Shown here one piece after another: positions 6,492-14,676 of a stretch of DNA of 33,933 nt. The notes under the pieces were generated by a model. That model ran no database searches, was not told where the DNA came from, and saw only the letters and a list, made by a program, of their open reading frames with translations. Each line of letters starts with the position of its first letter. The stretch's first letter is position 1. This stretch comes from a virus. Position numbers and translations under genes: made by a program. The stretch spans positions 1 to 33,933 of IMG/VR virus record IMGVR_UViG_3300031974_003505. One strand, given 5' to 3'.

Positions 6492-7764
6492 TTTGACCCC
6501 TCTTGAGTTTTATGCTCAGTAGTTTTTGCGTTAATTGCTTGGTGCTAGCGTGGCGCGCATGGCCCAGCCAGCTTTGAATATTTTGCTGTATGTCGATTAG
6601 ATCGACCTCGCCAGCGGCGTATTTCTTTTGAAATTTACGCAGCTTGGTTTTAATTCTTTTCACGCTGCATTTGCGTAACAAACGATGCGTTGAGTAAATC
6701 CGATAGCCGAGAAAATCCAACGCCCTCCCGTTGTGTTTTGCAATCGGGAATACTTGCGTTTTGCTGTTTGTTTGCAGTCTCAATTGTGACCACAGAAACC
6801 GCTCGATCTGTTCGCGCCACTCATGCAACTGCGCTTTGTCGTGATGAATGACTGTGAAATCATCCATATAACGCATGTAATTTGGCGCTTTTAATGTGTG
6901 TTTTACGAACCAATCCAACTCATGCAAATACACATTGGCAAAAACTTGGCTAGTCAAATTGCCCAGCGGTATGCCGACGCCTGCCGCATCGCTTGGGCTG
7001 TTGTCGATAATGTAAAACAACAGTGCTTTCGTGCGTTGGCACCTTAATTTTTTATCTAATATCGATTTCAATATACTGTGATCGATGCTCGAAAAATACT
7101 TGCTAATGTCCGCTTTTAGCGCGAACGCTTTGCCGTGTTTACGCTCCACTTGCTGTATAAACGATTGCGCCCGATCCGCGCCTTTATGCGTACCTTTGTT
7201 TTTGCGGCACGCATAGGAATCATAGATATATTGGCGATCAAACAGCGGTTCGATGATGTTATAAATTGCCCTATGCACAACTCTATCCCGAAAATGCGGT
7301 GCGCTAATTAGCCGACGTTTTGGCTCAAACACATAAAAATGATGATAGAGCGACATTTGATACATCTGCCAAACTAACTCGTTTTGTATGCTGATCACGT
7401 TTTCTTCGAGATTGTTAAAAAACGACAATACCGCTGTGTTTGTTGTTTTACCGAGCCGACACTGATATGCCGCATTCAGTATGTTTTCAAACTGATAAAT
7501 CTGTTCGTATAAACACTCGCTCGACGCATCGAGCGAGGTAATTCGTGTTTCGGCAATAGCCGAGGATGCTGCATCCTTTTCATGACTGCACTGACAGCAC
7601 GCCTTGGCGTTGCTGTTTCTGGCATTATCAAGAGCGGGGCGGAACCCGATGTTCGTGTTCGAATTCGAACGAGCATTGTTCAGATTGAGCGCGCCCAACC
7701 CGGCATTCGAGCCGTTGTTCCAATTGCCACCGCGTAGCGGGAATCGGTTCCGCTTATTCATCAT
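6469..7764 (-). CDS. brt: DGR reverse transcriptase, with TR-encoded N-terminus
   Basis: A protein of 431 aa from the ATG at 7764, which overlaps the avd stop codon (ATGA) and has AGGG upstream. Residues 6-44 are encoded by the template repeat. The RT domain starts near residue 85 (LYEQIYQFENIL) and contains KRRLISAPHFRDRVVHRAI, the catalytic Asp of LKADISKYF (219), the DGR-type signature GIPLGNLTSQ (264-273), YMDD (299-302) and a thumb-like basic C-terminus. It copies TR RNA into mutagenised cDNA with errors at adenines. No ATG, GTG or TTG occurs between the end of the TR and LYEQIYQF, so translation seems to pass through the TR; a rare ATT start or an unusual start within the TR (one TTG) remains possible. 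Confidence 0.93.
   Translation of the reverse strand: MMNKRNRFPLRGGNWNNGSNAGLGALNLNNARSNSNTNIGFRPALDNARNSNAKACCQCSHEKDAASSAIAETRITSLDASSECLYEQIYQFENILNAAYQCRLGKTTNTAVLSFFNNLEENVISIQNELVWQMYQMSLYHHFYVFEPKRRLISAPHFRDRVVHRAIYNIIEPLFDRQYIYDSYACRKNKGTHKGADRAQSFIQQVERKHGKAFALKADISKYFSSIDHSILKSILDKKLRCQRTKALLFYIIDNSPSDAAGVGIPLGNLTSQVFANVYLHELDWFVKHTLKAPNYMRYMDDFTVIHHDKAQLHEWREQIERFLWSQLRLQTNSKTQVFPIAKHNGRALDFLGYRIYSTHRLLRKCSVKRIKTKLRKFQKKYAAGEVDLIDIQQNIQSWLGHARHASTKQLTQKLLSIKLKRGQNEANLHF
7633..7748 (-). repeat. DGR template repeat (TR)
   Basis: A 116-bp segment matching the VR at 8205-8320 at 112 of 116 positions. The four mismatches (7652, 7659, 7665, 7724) are all adenines in the sense (minus) strand here, replaced in the VR by G, G, T and G. 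The sense strand holds roughly 25 adenines, concentrated in ten AAY (Asn) codons in the shared frame, the design that gives most amino-acid diversity without stop codons. It lies between avd and the RT domain, as in other phage DGRs, but inside the RT open frame. Confidence 0.96.
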
Positions 7765-8114
7765 GCAGCACCCTGTCTCTGTGGGTTTGCAGCTTTTATC
7801 CAGCCGCCCACCATTTTTCCTATTTCGACCAGCTTTTCTGACCATATCTGGTATTTTTTAACATCTATGTAACGTAAATCTTTTGCCAGTCTTACTCGTC
7901 TACGCAGTATTGACAGCTCGATATCCAAATCCGTTAGCGTCGTTTTCTTGTGATAGCGCTTATACGCTGTAATGATCAAGCGCTGCACTGACAGCATTGA
8001 CTGCCTGATTTCAGCGCCCAAAACGTGTTTTTCGTGTTTTGGGAATTGCTGCACAGCGTTGTATCCATACATCATCATTTCTCTGCATTTTTCATCAATC
8101 ACTAGCACTGTCAA
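7761..8114 (-). CDS. avd: DGR accessory variability determinant Avd
   Basis: A 117-aa, highly basic, helical protein. Its FPKHEKHVLGAEIRQSML core and later LSILRRRVRLAKDLRYI helix match the four-helix-bundle Avd family (Bordetella phage Avd is about 128 aa). Avd assembles as a pentamer that binds RT and TR RNA and is needed for retrohoming. Translation probably starts at the TTG at 8114, six bases after AAAGGGG; GTG at 8108 or 8102 is an alternative and the first ATG (8078) would remove 12 residues. It follows the variable-protein gene and overlaps the RT start by ATGA. Confidence 0.9.
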   Translation of the reverse strand: MTVLVIDEKCREMMMYGYNAVQQFPKHEKHVLGAEIRQSMLSVQRLIITAYKRYHKKTTLTDLDIELSILRRRVRLAKDLRYIDVKKYQIWSEKLVEIGKMVGGWIKAANPQRQGAA

Positions 8115-8154
8115 AACGAACCCCTTTCGTATACTGCTGACAAGTAAAGTAAAT

Positions 8155-8172
8155 GCTGGGCTATCGCCCAGC
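8155..8172. promoter_or_regulatory. DGR target-recognition hairpin downstream of VR
   Basis: A perfect 7-bp inverted repeat (GCTGGGC/GCCCAGC) with a four-base loop. Read on the sense strand, the loop is GATA, which fits the GRNA tetraloop consensus described for hairpin/cruciform elements that mark the VR for mutagenic homing. It lies 20 bases after the stop codon of the variable gene and 32 bases past the VR boundary. No U-run follows, so it is not an intrinsic terminator. Confidence 0.75.
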
Positions 8173-8192
8173 GATCAAAGATTCACAACTCA

Positions 8193-9419
8193 CTACACAA
8201 ATAAAGCGGGGCGGAACCCGATGCTCGTGTCCGAATACGAACGAGCATTGTTCAGATTGAGCGCGCCCAACCCGGCATTCGAGCCGTTGTTCCAACTGCC
8301 ACCGCGTAGCGGGAATCGGTCGCCATAGTTGCGAGAATATATGTAGCCTGTTAGCCCAGCATCACCAGCCGATTCGATCAATAATCGGCGCAACACTTCG
8401 TTTTCCGCGTAGCTATCGTCTTTCGCAATAGCTGAAAACAGGCTGTTTGTGTTATATCCGTAACTCGTACCGTCATCGCCCGTTGGGCCAGTTCGGTTTG
8501 TAATGGTGCTGTTCAATATTGGCGAGCCGACACTGCCAGACTGATTGGCCGACGGCGAATCAAAATAGGCAGTATGGCGGTGCCAATTTTCTTCAATAAC
8601 TGACGGATCGTTATCCAGCGTCGTGATAATACGCCCATCTTCTAATCGCATTTGATCTAGCCATTCATGCACATTGCCGACTAGGTCTTGAATGCCAAAT
8701 GCGCCATGGTCATGTGCCCATGCGTCTGGCCCCGAGCCTGTATCGGTTCGACCTGTACCAGAGGTGTTTCCAGGCATGCCGCCATCGGCGCGCAATGCCG
8801 TTTCGTGCTTCATGTCGTGCGCGCGGCCATAGTTTGTATTGCCGCGTGGCACCGTGCCATTTGCCAATGACCAAAGCGAAATAGCGGCCCACTCCCACGT
8901 CGACGACATATGCCAATTCAATCCCTTCATCGTGCTGAGCAATTTTGCGGCGTCGTAATTCACATTAGTGCGCGGCTGCACGCCGCCGATGATAGAGCAA
9001 CCGCCACCCGCTCCTGCCGACGCCTGATATTTGCCAATCAAAAATTCCCCGCGATCAACGCCGTTCGTTCGGAACGCTGGATGCGTGCCCGTACCCAACT
9101 TCATATCAACACCCGTTGCCGTCAAAATAGCAGCGTTGACATCTTCACAGTTAAAACGCGGCACCACGACCATAATATTTTCATTGCCTTGGGCGTCGAG
9201 AATCATCGTATTTCGACCACCAGACGCCTTCTCAACTGCGTTGCGGTAACCGGCCGTAGCCGTGATAGTTAACGACGCGGTTTTTTCTGCAAAGTTTGAA
9301 TTTACATCATTGATTGATTGCGTAGCGTCTTCGCGAATAGATTCAAACGACTCTTTCGCAGACTGCATTTGCTGTGTTGCGCTCGTTAGCGCCGTTGTTG
9401 CATCAGTAATATCGCTCAT
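8193..9419 (-). CDS. DGR variable protein, receptor-binding tail-fibre tip (FGE/C-type lectin fold)
   Basis: A protein of 408 aa. Residues 1-55 are a helical, probably trimeric linker (TQQMQSAKESFESIREDATQ). Residues ~75-405 resemble the formylglycine-generating-enzyme/sulfatase-modifying fold, a C-type-lectin variant: FLIGKYQAS, a central STWEWAAISLW, VGNVHEWLDQM and the terminal RGGSWNN...IGFRPAL. The VR encodes about residues 367-405. Compared with the TR-encoded sequence, four Asn are now Ser, Tyr, Asp and Ser. It overlaps the short gpH (ATGA) and takes the place of the distal fibre, so it probably contacts the host receptor. AGAGGAC precedes the ATG. Confidence 0.93.
   Translation of the reverse strand: MSDITDATTALTSATQQMQSAKESFESIREDATQSINDVNSNFAEKTASLTITATAGYRNAVEKASGGRNTMILDAQGNENIMVVVPRFNCEDVNAAILTATGVDMKLGTGTHPAFRTNGVDRGEFLIGKYQASAGAGGGCSIIGGVQPRTNVNYDAAKLLSTMKGLNWHMSSTWEWAAISLWSLANGTVPRGNTNYGRAHDMKHETALRADGGMPGNTSGTGRTDTGSGPDAWAHDHGAFGIQDLVGNVHEWLDQMRLEDGRIITTLDNDPSVIEENWHRHTAYFDSPSANQSGSVGSPILNSTITNRTGPTGDDGTSYGYNTNSLFSAIAKDDSYAENEVLRRLLIESAGDAGLTGYIYSRNYGDRFPLRGGSWNNGSNAGLGALNLNNARSYSDTSIGFRPALFV
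8205..8320 (-). repeat. DGR variable repeat (VR)
   Basis: A 116-bp counterpart of the TR with changes at 8224, 8231, 8237 and 8296, all at sites where the TR sense strand has A. The 3' end (sense) is an adenine-free GC-rich block, GGGTTCCGCCCCGCT, shared by both repeats and suited to be the initiation-of-mutagenic-homing site. The sequences diverge immediately after it. Confidence 0.96.
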
Positions 9420-9985
9420 ATTTTGTCCTCTAATTTCAGTAATCGCTCGTGATTTTTAATTGCGCTGTTTAGCGCGGAAATGGTCGCAACGCTGTTTTGC
9501 ATGACGCCCATTTGCATAGATTCAATTTCGCTTTCATAGTCGTATTGCCAAGACTCTATTGGCAGATCTGCGCTAGTCATTTGCTTTGCATTTGAAAACG
9601 GCACAACTAAATTTCGGTTTATAACCTGCCCTATGCCCTTTCGTTTCCGGTTAGTTGGCAAGTATTGGAACGCCAACAGTACGCCCGTATCTGTTACCGC
9701 CCCATAAAAGTTAAAATCAAAATCACCAACATCTGACCCTAAAACCAATGAATAGGTTACGGCGTTATCGTTGTTGTAACGCGGTGCACCCACATCAATT
9801 TTCCCGCCCACTTGCTGCGATGCGACGGGCAACCCTGACGCCGGATTTGCTGTTGTTGTTTCGCTGGCCCCTGGTACATTTGCCAAGACAAAATGCGTTA
9901 TCACCACGTCTTCTAACGCTGCAACTTTTTGCGCTATATATCGTGCGCCCGCATCCGTTACTGTTCCGCTCACTATTTCTGCCAT
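9416..9985 (-). CDS. H: Tail-collar fibre protein, short gpH-like
   Basis: A 189-aa protein matching the N-terminal phage tail-collar (DUF3751-type) domain that fixes fibres to the baseplate: it starts MAEIVSGTVTDAGARYIAQK, with DVVITHFVLANVPGA and DFDFNFYGAV following. P2 gpH is more than 600 aa, so only the attachment domain and a helical end (NSAIKNHERLLKLEDKI) are kept. The distal receptor part seems to have been handed to the DGR variable protein, whose gene overlaps the stop codon. No gpG-type fibre chaperone is recognisable nearby. Confidence 0.85.
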   Translation of the reverse strand: MAEIVSGTVTDAGARYIAQKVAALEDVVITHFVLANVPGASETTTANPASGLPVASQQVGGKIDVGAPRYNNDNAVTYSLVLGSDVGDFDFNFYGAVTDTGVLLAFQYLPTNRKRKGIGQVINRNLVVPFSNAKQMTSADLPIESWQYDYESEIESMQMGVMQNSVATISALNSAIKNHERLLKLEDKI

Positions 9986-10710
9986 TACTCGTTACCTCTT
10001 ACGCTGTCGACTGCTCTATCCAGCGACACACTCAAAAACGTTACATTCATACCGCTCACCGCATCGTCAAAAACCCACGGCGTGCGCTCGCTTAAAATCT
10101 CTTGGCTTCTTTCCATCCAGTTCGCCGCTATTTGCCCGATCGTGTATCCATCTAAGCTGTCTGAAAAGATATGTTCGTCAGCCTCTCCTGCAACGTCGCG
10201 TTTCCGCTCTACGCTGGACGAATACGAATGCACGTTAACCGCTGGCAATGCATCTACTAATAAAAACTCATAACGACGACATGTTCTGCCGTACGTTCTG
10301 ATAATGTACTGCCCCAGCTCTGGCTCCTGCGTGATTGCTGAGTCAGAAAGCCACAGTGTAATCACGTCCCAATCTGTTAGAGGATCGCGCTCTATTTGCC
10401 CAAGCAGCGGTAGCTCTAACCGCTCAAAAATCGCCTTAAATCCTTCATGACTGCCTGCGTCCATCGCATTTTTTATGGCGTATTTCACGCGCTTTCTAAA
10501 TAGCGCCTCTGGCTCGTTTGGCATTAAATTCATGTCGCGCTGATACGCCAACATTTTCAGCACTTTTGGGTGGCATGTTTCCGCGTCTGTTTGATCCAGC
10601 GGTGTTTTTATCCAGTCCTCTGCTTTGTCCCAAAAGCTGGCAAAGGCGCTTGCCAGTTTTTTGACTTCTTCACCACGCAGCCAGATTGGCAAATCAAAAC
10701 GGTCTGTCAT
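9985..10710 (-). CDS. I: Baseplate protein I
   Basis: A 241-aa member of the P2 gpI tail-protein family, a wedge component joining the fibres to the baseplate. The family pattern is visible near the start: WLRGEEVKKLASAFASFWDKAE, then HPKVLKMLAYQRDMNLMPNE and RKRVKYAIKNAMDAGSHEGFK. It touches gpH at its stop (TAATG, one-base overlap) and follows gpJ without a gap. The C-terminal 80 residues, after RTYGRTCRRYEFLLV, are specific to this branch. Confidence 0.85.
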   Translation of the reverse strand: MTDRFDLPIWLRGEEVKKLASAFASFWDKAEDWIKTPLDQTDAETCHPKVLKMLAYQRDMNLMPNEPEALFRKRVKYAIKNAMDAGSHEGFKAIFERLELPLLGQIERDPLTDWDVITLWLSDSAITQEPELGQYIIRTYGRTCRRYEFLLVDALPAVNVHSYSSSVERKRDVAGEADEHIFSDSLDGYTIGQIAANWMERSQEILSERTPWVFDDAVSGMNVTFLSVSLDRAVDSVRGNE

Positions 10711-11864
10711 TATTCGCCCTCGCTCACTGTTAATGACGACAATCGCGGAATAGACATCTCGCTCAGTATGTCGCTTTGATCAAACGTTAGGCTTTCGATG
10801 TCTGGGAATAGTCGGTAAATCTCGCTCGCCATGCGCGTAAAACTAAAACGCGAAAACGGCAGTGTTTGTGTCATCACGTAAGCCGAATTCGAACGAAATG
10901 CGGCTTGAATAGCTTGCTCCACACCTGCCAGAATGTTTTGTTTCTCAGTGCTTAGCAGATTCGATGGCAAATAAACCGTGGCACCTAGTGTGTGCATGGT
11001 TTCTGGCATGTTGAACACCTGCAGATCGTCGCCGTGTCCGTGGTAGCCCTCGCTTGAAATCATGCGATTAATCGTTGCTATATAGCTGTCTGCGGGTGCA
11101 TCTAACTCGAACAGCACATACGCGTTTGCAGTGCCTGGACCCCGCGGCGCTTCGTGCTCAAACCAGATCATGTCTGTTGCCACGCCCGCAAACTTTGAAA
11201 TCAAATATCGATAAACGCCGTCTGTGTGATAATGGCTCAGCGTGTTAAACGCATTTCGAATGCGCAGGCGATAGTCTTCAATGTCTTCATAATCGGCGCC
11301 CACGCTGTCTATCCAATCCGCTGGATTTGTCACTGTTATGCCGTCTATGTCGCAATACCTGTAATAGCCTGTTTCTAAGTTGTAGCCAGCACCCGCATTC
11401 ACTGCCTGCACTGCTGCAATAGCGCCCTCCGCGCCGACGGCCAGCGTGATTTCTTCTGTTGTCGTTAACTGATAAACGGTGTTGTTGATGGCGTCTGTGT
11501 AAACGATTGTGCCCGCTGGAATCGCCACTTCTGCAGACGTATCGATTCGAGAAAACAGCACGCGCCCAACCAGCGTTGCCGCCTCTTTTCGCTCTACCCC
11601 GTAACTGTCACCCCAGAGATTAATAAAAGACTCGCCCACTGTTTTTAAGAAAAACTGTGGCATGATATTTTTGATCATCGCGCTTACGAGCCACATCACA
11701 GGCTTTGTTGCCACTGCTGAAATCAATCGCCAAAACGGGCTGTACAGCGAATCGTTAGAAATCGTTGAACCAGAATCCGTCACCGACGCCTTGAATTCCG
11801 CTGTGATTTCTGCCTCAGTGGTCGGTACACCAGACTCTTTTAATAGTGTTTCAAAATCACTCAT
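10710..11864 (-). CDS. J: Baseplate assembly protein J
   Basis: A 384-aa baseplate J-like protein, the major wedge protein at the baseplate edge. Characteristic features are AATLVGRVLFSR...VAIPAGTIVYTD, the block GAEGAIAAVQAVNAGAGYNL and GVDYEDIEDYRLRIRN-like GADYEDIEDYRLRIRN, followed by the predicted wing domain. It overlaps the W-like gene upstream by ATGA and abuts gpI downstream. The length is typical for HP1/K139-like phages and longer than P2 gpJ (about 300 aa). Confidence 0.88.
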   Translation of the reverse strand: MSDFETLLKESGVPTTEAEITAEFKASVTDSGSTISNDSLYSPFWRLISAVATKPVMWLVSAMIKNIMPQFFLKTVGESFINLWGDSYGVERKEAATLVGRVLFSRIDTSAEVAIPAGTIVYTDAINNTVYQLTTTEEITLAVGAEGAIAAVQAVNAGAGYNLETGYYRYCDIDGITVTNPADWIDSVGADYEDIEDYRLRIRNAFNTLSHYHTDGVYRYLISKFAGVATDMIWFEHEAPRGPGTANAYVLFELDAPADSYIATINRMISSEGYHGHGDDLQVFNMPETMHTLGATVYLPSNLLSTEKQNILAGVEQAIQAAFRSNSAYVMTQTLPFSRFSFTRMASEIYRLFPDIESLTFDQSDILSEMSIPRLSSLTVSEGE

Positions 11865-12172
11865 ATCGTTATCACCACTTCTTCATCTGCCACGGTTTGC
11901 GCTGCACATATCAGTTTTTCACCGCTTAAATAAACATTTGCAGTGCCTGGGTAAATGCGATCATCGTTTTCTATATCAAGCTCAATACTCGTACATAACG
12001 CACTCACTTTTGTTTGATTGCGCTCGCCGATCAGCCGCCATGCATACCCCTTTTCTCTGATCATATGGCGAATGTCTTGCGCCACACAGTTCACACCGCG
12101 GGTTAGTTCTGGTTCGCCAATGCTGGACAGAACGATGTCATCGTCTTGAATGAGTAAATCAATGCTTGGCAT
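11861..12172 (-). CDS. W-like baseplate protein (DUF2590 type)
   Basis: A 103-aa protein with the short beta-rich pattern of the DUF2590 family (MPSIDLLIQDDDIVLS, RGVNCVAQDIRHMIREKGYAWRLIGE). It occupies the position of P2 gpW, a gp25-like baseplate wedge protein, just before J. Start and stop are fused to both neighbours: TAATG with the tape-measure gene and ATGA with J. Confidence 0.75.
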   Translation of the reverse strand: MPSIDLLIQDDDIVLSSIGEPELTRGVNCVAQDIRHMIREKGYAWRLIGERNQTKVSALCTSIELDIENDDRIYPGTANVYLSGEKLICAAQTVADEEVVITI

Positions 12173-14676
12173 TAGCCTGCTTCCATTTCTAGTTGATACA
12201 TTAAGTCGTCACCGCGCACGCCTTGGCCATGATTGTTGACTTCCATTTTCTCGACATGCAGGGATTTTTTAGAGCCGCCAAACATGTTGCTTATCGTCTG
12301 AAACAAACCGCCCGACTCGCCGCCGCTTTGCTGAGATTCGGAACCTGGCAAAGCCACCATGCTGTTTATGCGTTCGCTTTGGTTTTCTGTTCTCTTGATA
12401 ATCTCTGCTGTTGAACTCGCCGTGTTCGTCGTTGTGCTGCTCGTATCTATATCGATGCCGGGCAGCCAAGAAAGCTTGCTTTTCAGCCAATCAACCTTGT
12501 CACCTAGAAACGCAAATGGATCGAGCGCAGACAGCCAGCCTTTAAAGCCTGACCACCACTGCTTGATAGACTCAAACGCATCAAGGCTTAAATCCCAATT
12601 TGGAATCAATGACACAGAACCAAGCCATACTTGGAAATCGCCCCATTTTTGCTGTAGCCCTTCAACAAGATCACCACCTAATTTCCACACTGGCGCCAAA
12701 CTCAAGCCAGCAATCCAGCCTGCAAACACTGACCATTTGGCGGATAGGCTTTCAACTAGATCGCCACCCAAATTCCATGTTGGCATTAGTGAAATACTGC
12801 CAAGCCACACTTGGAAATCGCCCCATTTTTGCTGTAGCCCTTCGACCAGTTCGCCGCCTAAATTCCAAACAGGCGCCAAACTCAAGCCAGCAATCCAGCC
12901 TGCAAACGCTGACCATTTGGCGGATAGGCTTTCAACTAGATCGCCACCCAAATTCCAAACAGGCGCTAAACTCAAGCCACCAATCCATGATTTAAACCCT
13001 TCCCACCATTCCGGTATTTTTTTAAATGCCTCGACCACAGCGTCAACGGCAGTAATTGCGAGATAAAGCGGTGCAAATATAATCTTCATCCATGCGTTGT
13101 TTTCGAACATGCTTTTTAATGAGTTCCAGCCGCTGTTAATTGCCGCGGTGATTTCATCCCAATACACAATTAGCCCAACGATTGCAGCGACCAACGCAAC
13201 GATACCCAGCACGATCCATGTAATTGGATTGGCTAACAGTGCGGCAGTAAACGCCCAAATTGCTGGCAAACTGGTTAAAATTCCTGTTTTCATAGCAACG
13301 AAAAATGCAGACATAGCGGGGCCGTATAAAACGAATGCCAAAACAGCGGTGCGCATTAACCAAAGCGCGGCCGTCCACGCCAACATGACCAATCGAGCCG
13401 CCCAAACGATTGGTTTTAGCAGCACAAAACGCATGCTCAATCCGACCATAGCGAATTGCGTCAATCCGATAGCGATGTTCATCACACCCGCCACGGCCAC
13501 AAAAGCAATGAATGCCGTTACGGCAAGACCGACGTATTTTGTTAGATGCGGATATTTGTCTGTCCACTCAACAATGACAGCCGCAGCACTGGCCATCATC
13601 TCAATATATGGCTCAATGACTGGAAGTGCCTTTTGCCAGATCGCAATGGATACTGCCGTCACCGCCTGCGACAATCGTGCAAAGTTGTCTTGCATTTGCT
13701 TGGCCATCCAAGTGGCCTTGTCCATGCCGTCGATCCTGCCCAGCTTGTCTATATCGCCTGCCAGCTTATTAACATCGCTGGACATAAGCTGAATAAAACC
13801 AACCGCTTCACCAGATCCGAACGCGCCTGAAAGCAAATCCTGCACTTCTAATGAATTGAGCCCCTGCGTTTGCCCCTTGATCATGTCGAGTATTTCGACC
13901 ACGGGCAGCAACGCGCCTGTGTCGTCGGTGAAGTCCAACCCTAGCTTGTCCTGCGCACCAGACAGCCCTTCTAAAAATGCACCGTATTTTGTGCCTGCCT
14001 CTGACCCGCTCATAGTTGATTGCAATGAGCCCAAGATCGCCATTTGCTCGCTAAGCTTAACGCCCATGCTCATTGCGTCTGCGCCGATAGATCCAAACGC
14101 GGCCGACATTTCTGGTCCCGTTGTTTTAAACATTTGCACCGCTGTTGCTGTCTGCCCTGCCAGCATTTCAACCCATGTACCCTTGCCCATTTCGTTAGCT
14201 TGGTTTTTAAAAATCCCGTACATGGTGCCGAAATAGCCTGTTATGTCTGTAACGTTGGCCTTTGTTGCTTTTGCCAGCGTGCCGGCAGCTGTAGTGAATC
14301 TCGGCAAATCGTCATCGACTAGGCCATCAATGGCAGATTGAATGTCGTACGCTGAACGCACGTAATTCGATGCTTGATCGCCAAACTCGATTGAATATTT
14401 AAGACCTGCTTGATTTAGCGCCGCCAGCGTACTGTCTGCCACTTCTAGCGATCGCACTTCACCCAGCGCCATGTTCATGTCGTTCGCTGGGTTTACTGTG
14501 CTAGCAAATGATGCGGATGCAGCAACAAGCGCACCGACACCCGCCGCCGTGTTCATAAAGGCTTTTCGAGAATTGCTGGTTACCTGCTGAATGGTTTTTT
14601 GAATGCCTTTCATCGGGCCCGTGATTTTGTCCAACAGGCCAACCGTTAACATTAATTTGTCTAGTGATCCGGCCAT
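12172..14676 (-). CDS. T: Tail tape-measure protein T
   Basis: An 834-aa tape-measure protein that sets tail length and is ejected with the DNA. The N-terminal ~370 residues have the classic TP901-type pattern (KLMLTVGLLDKITGPMKG, DMNMALGEVRSL, YDIQSAIDGLV, MSAAFGSIGADAMSMGVKLSEQMAILGSL). Next come several hydrophobic segments (~380-510), then tandem 30-residue Trp-rich repeats (about 555-725) and a low-complexity tail. It starts 12 bases after the E' frame stops. Plus-strand ORFs opposite it are shadows. Confidence 0.92.
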   Translation of the reverse strand: MAGSLDKLMLTVGLLDKITGPMKGIQKTIQQVTSNSRKAFMNTAAGVGALVAASASFASTVNPANDMNMALGEVRSLEVADSTLAALNQAGLKYSIEFGDQASNYVRSAYDIQSAIDGLVDDDLPRFTTAAGTLAKATKANVTDITGYFGTMYGIFKNQANEMGKGTWVEMLAGQTATAVQMFKTTGPEMSAAFGSIGADAMSMGVKLSEQMAILGSLQSTMSGSEAGTKYGAFLEGLSGAQDKLGLDFTDDTGALLPVVEILDMIKGQTQGLNSLEVQDLLSGAFGSGEAVGFIQLMSSDVNKLAGDIDKLGRIDGMDKATWMAKQMQDNFARLSQAVTAVSIAIWQKALPVIEPYIEMMASAAAVIVEWTDKYPHLTKYVGLAVTAFIAFVAVAGVMNIAIGLTQFAMVGLSMRFVLLKPIVWAARLVMLAWTAALWLMRTAVLAFVLYGPAMSAFFVAMKTGILTSLPAIWAFTAALLANPITWIVLGIVALVAAIVGLIVYWDEITAAINSGWNSLKSMFENNAWMKIIFAPLYLAITAVDAVVEAFKKIPEWWEGFKSWIGGLSLAPVWNLGGDLVESLSAKWSAFAGWIAGLSLAPVWNLGGELVEGLQQKWGDFQVWLGSISLMPTWNLGGDLVESLSAKWSVFAGWIAGLSLAPVWKLGGDLVEGLQQKWGDFQVWLGSVSLIPNWDLSLDAFESIKQWWSGFKGWLSALDPFAFLGDKVDWLKSKLSWLPGIDIDTSSTTTNTASSTAEIIKRTENQSERINSMVALPGSESQQSGGESGGLFQTISNMFGGSKKSLHVEKMEVNNHGQGVRGDDLMYQLEMEAG
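12601..12960 (-). repeat. Two tandem 180-bp units in the tape-measure gene
   Basis: Bases 12601-12780 and 12781-12960 are near-identical at a period of exactly 180 bp, with a partial further copy to about 12990. Each unit encodes two related 30-residue blocks built around PVWNLGG(D/E)LVE and a later W-X-X-W-(I/L)-G. The near identity implies recent duplication. Confidence 0.9.

Noticed and set aside
8155-8172. Hairpin after the variable gene as an intrinsic terminator
   Set aside because: No U-run follows on the transcribed strand, and the loop matches a DGR homing hairpin; the avd and RT genes downstream need read-through.
7604-8328. Two similar plus-strand ORFs (7604-7861 and 7972-8328)
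   Set aside because: They resemble each other only because each contains one antisense copy of the TR/VR repeat.
12359-13066. Long plus-strand ORF (235 aa) opposite the tape-measure gene
   Set aside because: Its repeats mirror the 180-bp units of the tape measure on the other strand; no start signal. A shadow.
13097-13792. Plus-strand 231-aa ORF opposite the tape-measure gene
   Set aside because: Low-complexity Ala/Ile/Thr composition that mirrors hydrophobic tape-measure codons; no ribosome site.
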